Positions 55,391 through 62,154 of a stretch of DNA of 64,000 bases are shown one piece after another (position 1 is the first letter of the stretch; the number at the start of each line of letters is the position of its first letter). The DNA is taken from NCBI RefSeq assembly GCF_016219575.1, contig NZ_JACRMG010000005.1, positions 186,001-250,000 of the forward strand, written 5' to 3'. The translations under genes and the position numbers were made by a program. The stretch comes from Bradyrhizobium sp. Lineage in GTDB: Bacteria > Pseudomonadota > Alphaproteobacteria > Rhizobiales > Xanthobacteraceae. The notes below the pieces were generated by a model. The model did no database searches. It saw nothing but the letters and a program-made list of their open reading frames with translations, and was not told the origin of the DNA.

Positions 55391-55480
55391 GGCAATCAGC
55401 ATCCGGCGATTCTGCACGTAGAGTCCCGGGGTTTCTTTTTTGGGGGATTCACCACTTGTTAGGGACTCAGAGACTCCCGG

Positions 55481-55507
55481 AAAACGGCCCGAAACGGGCC
55501 GTTTTTT
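55481..55507 (+). terminator. Orphan Rho-independent terminator
   Basis: The stem AAAACGGCCCG (55481-55491) with CGGGCCGTTTT (55495-55505) is perfect and is followed by T residues. No annotated gene ends upstream on the plus strand, so it may end a small RNA. Confidence 0.85.
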
Positions 55508-55597
55508 GCCTTCACCGGCCCGTGATGTCCAAGCAAACCAGACGTCGAAACCGCGAGGCCGCCCAAGGCGTTGTCGGTTTCTGATGGAGCCCCGGCG

Positions 55598-55876
55598 ATG
55601 CCCTACGCGCTGTTTTCCAACGAGGCCAAGCTGAGCAAGGCCTACCCGACCGAAGCCGATGTCTGGCAGCTCGCCAGACGGTCCGGGCTCGTCGTGGACG
55701 TGATGTCGGAAAGCGGCAAGATCGCGCCGCGGCCGGTGCTGGACAATGACTATGAAATCCGCCCCTGCCACTGTGAGACCAATGAAGACCCAGCCAGGAA
55801 CAAGGCCGACGCCGAGCGCGAGGCGCGGCTGGAGCCGGAACTCTCCGAGACGGAAACCAGGGACGAAGCGGCCTAG
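55598..55876 (+). CDS. Hypothetical acidic protein
   Basis: The 92-residue protein starts MPYALFSNEAKLSKAYPTEA, has a short alpha/beta first part, two Cys/His in RPCHCET and a Glu/Arg-rich tail. GGAG precedes the ATG at the right distance. It is conserved-looking but no family was recognised. Confidence 0.68.
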   Translation: MPYALFSNEAKLSKAYPTEADVWQLARRSGLVVDVMSESGKIAPRPVLDNDYEIRPCHCETNEDPARNKADAEREARLEPELSETETRDEAA

Positions 55877-55922
55877 GGCCCCGCGGTCGGCGGGACCGGC
55901 TTTCAGGACAATTCCAGACCCT

Positions 55923-56162
55923 TTACGGCGTCGCGCTCACCAGCGAGGCCTGCGCCGAACCGATCGATACGCACACCTTCTTGCGGTGCAGACCCCGGAT
56001 CGCGCCGGTCACCCTGAGCACCCTGCCCGCGCCGCAGGACGAATCCTGCACGAAGGCGATCTCATAAGGCGCCAGAGCCAAGGGTTCGGATTTCAGGATA
56101 GTCTGGGCGAAGCACGGCGCAGAGAGCGCCGAAAAGATCAGCCCTAACGCAAAAGCACGCAT
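55923..56162 (-). CDS. Small secreted protein
   Basis: The 79-residue protein begins with a signal peptide (RAFALGLIFSALSAPCFAQ) and has a short mature part with two Cys residues (SSCGAGRVLRVTGAIRG and KKVCVS) that could form a disulfide. It is a single gene facing the hypothetical protein at 55598. No function is evident. Confidence 0.72.
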   Translation of the reverse strand: MRAFALGLIFSALSAPCFAQTILKSEPLALAPYEIAFVQDSSCGAGRVLRVTGAIRGLHRKKVCVSIGSAQASLVSATP

Positions 56163-56283
56163 GTTTGTTTGTCCGCCAACCCGACGACGAACATAATAGC
56201 GCATGCGCCGTGAAAGTTTCGTGCACGACGAAAATTATTTTGCCGCACCCTGCCGCAGCGGACGTCGCAAGCGGAAAAACAAA

Positions 56284-56305
56284 AAAGCCGGCTCGCGCCG
56301 GCTTT
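56284..56305 (-). terminator. Rho-independent terminator
   Basis: The stem AAAGCCGGC (56284-56292) with GCCGGCTTT (56297-56305) and a TCGC loop is followed on the minus strand by TTTTTTGTTTTT. It ends the outer-membrane barrel gene 27 bp after its stop. Confidence 0.9.
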
Positions 56306-56331
56306 CCCGCAAGGCAATTTGAACGGCGGCC

Positions 56332-57060
56332 TCAATATCTGGAGGCGGCCGGGCCGCCCCAACCGAAGCGGTAGTTCACGCCGACCTTGACGCTGTGCTC
56401 GTCGTTGCGAAAGCGCGCGCCGACCGTGTCGGCGGGACCGGCGGTGACCGTCGTATTGCCGAAATTGTAGTATTGGTACTCGGCCTTGGCCGACCAGTTC
56501 GGGGCGAACAGGTACTCCAGGCCCGCGCCGACGGTGTAGCCGTCCTTGCTGTTGCCGGAGGTGGTGAAGGCCTGGGGCACACCGGCGACCGTCATGCCGA
56601 TATTGTTGCCGTCGCGCCAGGCGTAGCCGCCCTTGGCATAGACCAGTGCCGGACCCCAAGTGTAGCCGAGGCGGCCGGTCACCGAGCCGATCTGATCGGC
56701 GACCCTGCCGGTCACGACCGTGCCCGCCGGGAAGATCAGGTTGTTGTTGGTGCCGCCGCCCAGCCAGGAGTACTGCGCTTCCGCGCCCAGCACCCAGTTG
56801 GGGGTGAACTGATAATCGAAGCCGGCCTGCACGCCGCCGAGGAAGCGGGCGTCGCTGCTCTGCAGGCTGTTGTTGCCCGCAAACGCGCCGCCAAGATGGC
56901 CGCCGACGTAGAAGCCGGTCCAGTTGTAGACGACGGCGGGCGCCGTATAGGCCGGCGCCTTGGCATAGGGTCGGGACGGCATGTCAGCCGCGAACGCCTG
57001 GCCCGCGAGGGCTGCCAGGACACCCGCCAGGGCGGCTGCGCCGAGAATGGTCTTCTTCAT
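56332..57060 (-). CDS. Omp25/31-type outer membrane beta-barrel protein
   Basis: The 242-residue protein has a signal peptide ([20 protein letters not shown]) and then the family pattern: YNWTGFYVGGHLGGAF near the start of the mature part, alternating amphipathic strands, and a C-terminal strand ending in Phe/Tyr (VGVNYRFGWGGPAASRY). These eight-strand barrels are abundant surface proteins of Rhizobiales. It is closed by its own terminator. Confidence 0.94.
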   Translation of the reverse strand: MKKTILGAAALAGVLAALAGQAFAADMPSRPYAKAPAYTAPAVVYNWTGFYVGGHLGGAFAGNNSLQSSDARFLGGVQAGFDYQFTPNWVLGAEAQYSWLGGGTNNNLIFPAGTVVTGRVADQIGSVTGRLGYTWGPALVYAKGGYAWRDGNNIGMTVAGVPQAFTTSGNSKDGYTVGAGLEYLFAPNWSAKAEYQYYNFGNTTVTAGPADTVGARFRNDEHSVKVGVNYRFGWGGPAASRY

Positions 57061-57329
57061 GTTTGATCCCCGTTATTCAGTCACGACACTCATCAAACAA
57101 CGTGGCTCGAGTTAGGTTGCTCTGCGGCATCGAACGATCACAACCGTGACGGAGCGGCCACAAAGCCCTTTTGTTCCAAAGGGAAATAGGGATTTTTTCG
57201 CCCGTCACAATACACTTTGCGCCCGGAGATTGGTCGATTGGGGCCACAATCGGGTTCGCCCCGCTCTCCGAAACGTGATCGGGACCCAACCCCGATCCGA
57301 GGCGGCGGCAGGCGGGCCAGCCGCGGGGC

Positions 57330-57755
57330 TCAGCGGGTCAACTTTTCCAACTCGGGAAACGGCAGGTAAGTGGCGCCGGCACAGGCATCGCCGCTGTTCT
57401 CCAGCACGCGATCGAGCCGCGCATCGACATAGACCACGGCCCGCTCGCGCGGATCGCGGTAACGCCCGTCGGACTCGCGGGCGGCATAGCGGAGGCAACT
57501 GACATAGCGCAGCCGGCCGCCGATCGTGCGCTGGACCGGCTCGGCCATCATGGCCTCGCGAACCCCGACCGGATTGTTCAGGTACGTCCGCATGAAGGCC
57601 AGCACTTCGCTCTTGTAGTTGTTGGGATAGGGCTGGTTGGAATAGCCGCGGTCGTCGGTAAACGAAATACCCCTGCTCTCCTCGCCGCCGCCGGCACAGG
57701 CGGCAAGCAGGATCGGCAGCAGCACGACAGCGACACGGGGTGACAATATTGGCAA
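57330..57755 (-). CDS. Lipoprotein of unknown function
   Basis: The 141-residue protein has a lipobox, LLAAC with the Cys at about residue 20, after a short hydrophobic signal (AVVLLPILLAA). The mature domain has YKSEVLAFMRTYLNNP, VSCLRYAAR and VYVDARLDR. No named family was recognised, but the layout resembles small conserved alphaproteobacterial lipoproteins. It is a single gene on the minus strand. Confidence 0.83.
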   Translation of the reverse strand: MPILSPRVAVVLLPILLAACAGGGEESRGISFTDDRGYSNQPYPNNYKSEVLAFMRTYLNNPVGVREAMMAEPVQRTIGGRLRYVSCLRYAARESDGRYRDPRERAVVYVDARLDRVLENSGDACAGATYLPFPELEKLTR

Positions 57756-57944
57756 AGGCAGAGACCCGAAGATTTTCCCGGCCGGAAACTAGACGCTTCG
57801 CCCGCAAATTGGAATTCGCAACCCCGTCGAAAAAGGCACCGGCCCGCCGCCATTGGGGAAGCAATGGCTGACGGGCCGGGCCTGTACCCGTTGGACGCGG
57901 CGGGGCAATGCGGATCGGACGGCGTCCCCCGGGATCAGGATCAA

Positions 57945-58166
57945 TCAGCGCCAGTGGTGATGGTGGTGGTGCCGATGATGACGATGGTGGAAGTGCCAGC
58001 GGTGGTGACGATGATGACGCCCCCAGCGCGCATTGGCGTTGAGCACGTTTGCGCTGAAGGGTGCGGCCTTGATCACCGGGGCATGATCCGACCGGTAGGG
58101 TGCCGCCAGCGCCGGTGCGGCAAGAACGGATACGGCGAGCAGCGCCGCAGAAATCGTCTTGAACAT
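57945..58166 (-). CDS. Secreted His-rich peptide
   Basis: The 73-residue protein has a signal peptide (KTISAALLAVSVLAAPALAA) and a C-terminal stretch made almost only of His and Arg (WGRHHRHHRWHFHHRHHRHH). It should bind transition metals such as nickel, copper or zinc in the periplasm. GAGGAGG precedes the ATG. No family name; low-complexity sequence limits comparison. Confidence 0.75.
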   Translation of the reverse strand: MFKTISAALLAVSVLAAPALAAPYRSDHAPVIKAAPFSANVLNANARWGRHHRHHRWHFHHRHHRHHHHHHWR

Positions 58167-58433
58167 CTTGGTCCTCCTCAAGGGGATCTGCGAGGTGACC
58201 GCATCCGGGCCCGCCGATCATGTGCAGGAGGCTAACGGCTGCGCACTGAACCCCCGCTGAAGCGGAAAAGCGGACTTCGTTCATCTCGATGACATGTCTG
58301 TCATCTTCCCCTTCAATCGCCGCAGCGTCGCAAACCGGCCCAAAAGGGGAGACGGAACCGGGAATATCCCGGCGTCCCGGATGTTCATCTGTTCGGACCT
58401 GGGAACAAATCCAACGGGAATCAGGAGAGACGC

Positions 58434-58991
58434 ATGCGCAAGTCTGCAGTCCGGTTATTCTCAATCATGATCACGGGAATGTTCCTTTGCGCGCCCGCGC
58501 TGTCGGCGCTTGCCGCCGGTGGTGGCGGCGAGCCGCCGGCACCGCCTCCCCCTTCCTCCGACACCTCGACCAAGAACACCAAGAAGAAGGGCAAGAAGAC
58601 CTCCTCGATCGAGGAGCAGCGTTTCGCCGCCGGCTATCGCGCCGCCTATGCCACGATCTACGACCGTCAGGATTTTGCTGCCGCCATCGAACAGCTGCAG
58701 GCGCTCGGCCATCACGACCGCGCCGATGTCGCAAATTTGATCGGCTACTCCTATCGCAAGCTCGGCGACTACAGGGTTTCGCAGATCTGGTACGAACGCG
58801 CGCTGAAGGCCGATCCGAACCATGTGCGGACTTGGCAATATTACGGTCTGTGGCAGATCGAACAGGGCAATCGCGACCAGGCGCAGTATCATCTGGGCCG
58901 TATCGCCGCGCTCGCGGGCACGCAAAGCGAGGAGTACCGCTCGCTCGCCGACGCACTGGATAAGCCGCCGGGAACCGGGCTAGTCTACTGA
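58434..58991 (+). CDS. Secreted TPR protein, first of a tandem pair
   Basis: The 185-residue protein has a signal peptide-like start (VRLFSIMITGMFLCAPALSALAA), a Pro/Ser/Lys-rich linker (PPPPSSDTSTKNTKKKGKK) and a C-terminal TPR-like helical domain (AAIEQLQALGHHDRADVANL, then GYSYRKLGDYRVSQIWYERA). The last 100 residues are nearly identical to those of the next gene. A scaffold role in the periplasm is inferred from the repeat. Confidence 0.88.
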   Translation: MRKSAVRLFSIMITGMFLCAPALSALAAGGGGEPPAPPPPSSDTSTKNTKKKGKKTSSIEEQRFAAGYRAAYATIYDRQDFAAAIEQLQALGHHDRADVANLIGYSYRKLGDYRVSQIWYERALKADPNHVRTWQYYGLWQIEQGNRDQAQYHLGRIAALAGTQSEEYRSLADALDKPPGTGLVY

Positions 58992-59017
58992 CGTCACAAC
59001 GTGAACTGGAGAACTGC

Positions 59018-59557
59018 ATGAAGAACTACGCGAAGCTTTTGACGCTGGGACTCTTCTCGATCGCACTTGCGGTGGCGCCCGTCGTGACCAATGCCTACGC
59101 CGCACCCGACGAACCGTCGCCGCCATCCAGCAGCAGCAAGAAAAAGAAGAAATCCAGCGAAGTCCGCCCTGGCAGCGGGCAGGCTTCGTTCGCGGAAGGC
59201 TATCGCTCGGCCTATGATGCGATCTACCGGCGCGGCGAATACGCCACCGCCATCGAACAGCTCAAGGCGCTGCATCGCGACGACAGTGCCGCAGTCGCCA
59301 ATCTGATCGGCTACTCCTACCGCAAGCTCGGCGACTACAGGGTTTCGCAGGCCTGGTACGAGCGCGCGCTGAAGTCCGATCCCGGCCACGTCAAGACCTG
59401 GCAGTATTACGGGCTTTGGCAGGTCGAACAGGGCAACCGCGACCAGGCGCAATATCATCTGGGCCGCATCGCCGCGCTCGCGGGCACGCAAAGCGAGGAA
59501 TACCGCTCGCTCGCCGCCGCGCTTGAAAAGGCGCCGGGCACCGGCCTGGTCTACTGA
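59018..59557 (+). CDS. Secreted TPR protein, second of a tandem pair
   Basis: The 179-residue paralogue has a different N-terminus (LLTLGLFSIALAVAPVVTNAYA signal, then PSPPSSSSKKKKKSSEVRPG) but shares GYSYRKLGDYRVSQ and RDQAQYHLGRIAALAGTQSE, through to the identical end PGTGLVY. The 26 bp gap and shared orientation suggest one transcript, ending at the terminator downstream. Confidence 0.88.
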   Translation: MKNYAKLLTLGLFSIALAVAPVVTNAYAAPDEPSPPSSSSKKKKKSSEVRPGSGQASFAEGYRSAYDAIYRRGEYATAIEQLKALHRDDSAAVANLIGYSYRKLGDYRVSQAWYERALKSDPGHVKTWQYYGLWQVEQGNRDQAQYHLGRIAALAGTQSEEYRSLAAALEKAPGTGLVY

Positions 59558-59582
59558 CCGGCGATATCGACCGACACGCAAG

Positions 59583-59616
59583 CCGGCGCGACGACAACGT
59601 CGCGCCGGTTTTGCTT
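59583..59616 (+). terminator. Rho-independent terminator
   Basis: An 11-bp stem, CCGGCGCGACG (59583-59593) with CGTCGCGCCGG (59598-59608) and an ACAA loop, is followed by TTTTGCTTTG. It ends the TPR pair and separates it from the convergent peptidase. Confidence 0.9.
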
Positions 59617-59618
59617 TG

Positions 59619-61181
59619 TCATTTCATCAGCGACTGCACTTCGCCGCGGAACGCCTTGCGGGCGCCTTCGCGCGAATAGAACATGTGGCCGCCCGGATAG
59701 ACCACGAACCTGACGCGGTCGGGGCTGGCATAGGCCGGCAACTGGTCAAGCACGATCCGCGTTGCGAAATACGGCGTGGCGAGATCGAACAGGCCGTGCC
59801 CGACCAGCAGCTTCATGTTGGGATCGAGCGCCAGCGACCGCCGCAGGTCCGACACCGACTCGGCCGGGTCGCGCCCTCGACCGAAATTCCAGCCGCCGCC
59901 GACGGCATCGTTGAGCAGATGATAGGAGCCGTCGGGCCGCCAGTTCAGCTTGCGCGTGGTGAGATCGACGGCGGCGCTCGTCAACGGCGCCATCAGCGCA
60001 TCGCCGGAGGGATCGCCGAACTGCCCGTAGTTCGAATCGGGATAGGGATCGAAGCCCGTCACGGATGCATCGTAGCGGCCGGTGACCTTGCCGTTCTTGC
60101 GGTCGAACTCCCGGCGGAATTCGCCGACGCTGAGCCGTCCGGCCAGGCGGCGGGTCACGGCGGCATCGATGCCGGTGAGCCCCGCGATCTTGTCGGCGAT
60201 GCGGTTGGTGGCCTCGGTGTCGGCCTGACCCCTGACGAGATCGACGAGATACTCGCCGCGCGCGTAGCGTTCGACGTCGGCCAGATCCTTGTGCGTCACG
60301 GGCCCCCTGGCCTCGCGCGCCACCGCCGCCATGGTCGGCAACCGCCCGACAAATTGCAGCAGGCTCGATCCCGACCAGTCGCGGAAGTCGAGCACGGGCG
60401 ACACCAGGATCAATCCGCGTATGCCGACGCCCTGCTTGCTCTGCAAATTGTGCACGACTTTCGGCCCGCGAATGCCGCCATAGCTCTCGCCCACGACATA
60501 TTTCGGCGCCAGCAGCCGGTCGTATTTCTCCAGCCAGCGGCGGATCACCAGCGCAATCGCCTCGACGTCGCCATCGACCGACCAGATGCGGCGGCGCACG
60601 TCCTCGCCGGTCGCGACGAACCGGCTGTAGCCGGTGCCGACGGGATCGATGAAGACGAGATCGGTGAAGTCGAGCCAGGTTTCGGCATTGGGAAGGAGAT
60701 CGGGCGTTGCAGAGGCTACCGCCCCCTCGCCCGTGATCGACAGCCGCCACGGCCCGGCATCGCCGAGTTGCAGCCAGGCCGATGAGGCGCCCGGTCCGCC
60801 GTTGAAGAAGAACGTCACCGGCCGCGCGCCGCGGTCGGCGCCATCGAGCTGATAGGACGTGTAGGCGACGTCGGCCTGCGGCTCGCCCTTGTCGTCGAAC
60901 AGCCGAATCGATCCGGCCACCGCGGTGAAGGACTGCGTGCGCCCGGGCAGCGCCAGAGTGTGCTTGGTGGTGGAGTCCGGCGGCAGGCGATGTTGCTCGG
61001 CGGCGGACGGTTGTCCGGCCCCGCCCTTCTGCCCCGCGGGCGCCTTCGCAGCCTGCCCCGGCGAATCCGTCGTTACCCCACCGGTGTCCTGGGCGTGCGC
61101 GCCGGCTGCAATGGCGAGCGCAAACAACGCTACCAGGATACGTCCGCGCATGCGCCACGGCGCGGCAGGACTATTGGCCAT
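59619..61181 (-). CDS. S10-family serine carboxypeptidase, exported
   Basis: The 520-residue peptidase has a signal peptide (ILVALFALAIAAGAHAQ), a Pro/Gly/Ala-rich region and then the S10 fold. The catalytic Ser is in VVGESYGGIRG, the Asp in GHGLFDLATPY and the His in YPGGHMFYSR. Also FFFNGGPGASSAWL is the oxyanion region typical of S10. GGGAGA lies 8 nt before the ATG at 61181. It probably trims C-terminal residues of peptides in the periplasm. Confidence 0.94.
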   Translation of the reverse strand: MANSPAAPWRMRGRILVALFALAIAAGAHAQDTGGVTTDSPGQAAKAPAGQKGGAGQPSAAEQHRLPPDSTTKHTLALPGRTQSFTAVAGSIRLFDDKGEPQADVAYTSYQLDGADRGARPVTFFFNGGPGASSAWLQLGDAGPWRLSITGEGAVASATPDLLPNAETWLDFTDLVFIDPVGTGYSRFVATGEDVRRRIWSVDGDVEAIALVIRRWLEKYDRLLAPKYVVGESYGGIRGPKVVHNLQSKQGVGIRGLILVSPVLDFRDWSGSSLLQFVGRLPTMAAVAREARGPVTHKDLADVERYARGEYLVDLVRGQADTEATNRIADKIAGLTGIDAAVTRRLAGRLSVGEFRREFDRKNGKVTGRYDASVTGFDPYPDSNYGQFGDPSGDALMAPLTSAAVDLTTRKLNWRPDGSYHLLNDAVGGGWNFGRGRDPAESVSDLRRSLALDPNMKLLVGHGLFDLATPYFATRIVLDQLPAYASPDRVRFVVYPGGHMFYSREGARKAFRGEVQSLMK

Positions 61182-61460
61182 TCCGTCGTCTCCCTGCATC
61201 TGCCGCAATTGTCGTGCGGGTTCCAACGCCGCGGCGAGCCGGATGGTCCACAACCGGGGAAACGAATGAAAGTCACAAACGCGCCAGCGTCGAACATTGC
61301 GCCGGGTTGACGCGACTACCGGTCGCGCGGTCATGTTGTCCTCGCCGGCCGCTAAGTGATATCAGTCACATTCATCGGCGTTGCCGATCTGTATTCCGAA
61401 GCAAACCCCATGGGCCGGGTGACCGGAGAGCAAGCTCTCCAATTCAAAGGGATTTCTGCC

Positions 61461-62138
61461 ATGAAACGCGCGATTGCACTCTGTGCCGGACTATTGGCCC
61501 TGGCAGGGCCTGCCGCCGCCCAGTCACCGGTCGCCGTCGTCGAAGAGGTGCAGGGCAAGGTGACCGGCGCCGAGTTCATGGACTATGTGGCACCGAAAAC
61601 GGTGATCAAGGTGCCGGCGGGCGGCTCCGTCACGATCTCCTACATGAAATCCTGCCAGCGCGAGAAGATCAGCGGGCTCGGCACCGTCATCATCGGCACC
61701 GAAGAGAGCTTCGTGCAATTCTCCGACGTCAAGCGCGAGAAGACCGATTGCGATTCCAGCCAGGCGCACGCCACGACCAAGGCGACCAGCGAGGCCGCCG
61801 CCACCGTGCTGCGCAGTCTCGGCGACAAGAGCGACAAGAGCGCGCCGAAAATCCAGACGCAGCTCACCGTGTACGGCACCTCGCCGATCGTGGAGGCCAA
61901 GGGCAAGGGCACGCTCGTGGTCGAGCGGCTCGACGTCAAGGGCGAGCGGCAGCAGATCGAGCTCAACGGCAGCCAGCAGAAGGGCAAGTTCTACGACTTC
62001 GCCAGCGCCAACAAGACGCTGACCCCGGGCGGCGTCTATTCGGCGACGTTCGGCACCTCCAAGATCGTGTTTCAGGTCGACGCGAACGCAAAGCCCGGCG
62101 CCGCGCCCGTCGTCGGCCGCCTGATCCGCCTCAACTAG
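61461..62138 (+). CDS. FecR-domain-like periplasmic protein
   Basis: The 225-residue protein has a signal peptide (AIALCAGLLALAGPAAAQ) and a beta-rich part resembling a FecR/PEGA-type sensory domain (VVEEVQGKVTGAEFMDYV, VPAGGSVTISYMKSCQREKI, GLGTVIIG). A FecR-like protein followed by a CHASE2 cyclase is a recurrent neighbourhood, so it may present a signal to the cyclase. The gap to the cyclase is 16 bp. AAAGGGA lies before the ATG. Confidence 0.85.
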   Translation: MKRAIALCAGLLALAGPAAAQSPVAVVEEVQGKVTGAEFMDYVAPKTVIKVPAGGSVTISYMKSCQREKISGLGTVIIGTEESFVQFSDVKREKTDCDSSQAHATTKATSEAAATVLRSLGDKSDKSAPKIQTQLTVYGTSPIVEAKGKGTLVVERLDVKGERQQIELNGSQQKGKFYDFASANKTLTPGGVYSATFGTSKIVFQVDANAKPGAAPVVGRLIRLN

Positions 62139-62154
62139 CCCGGCGGCAGCACTT

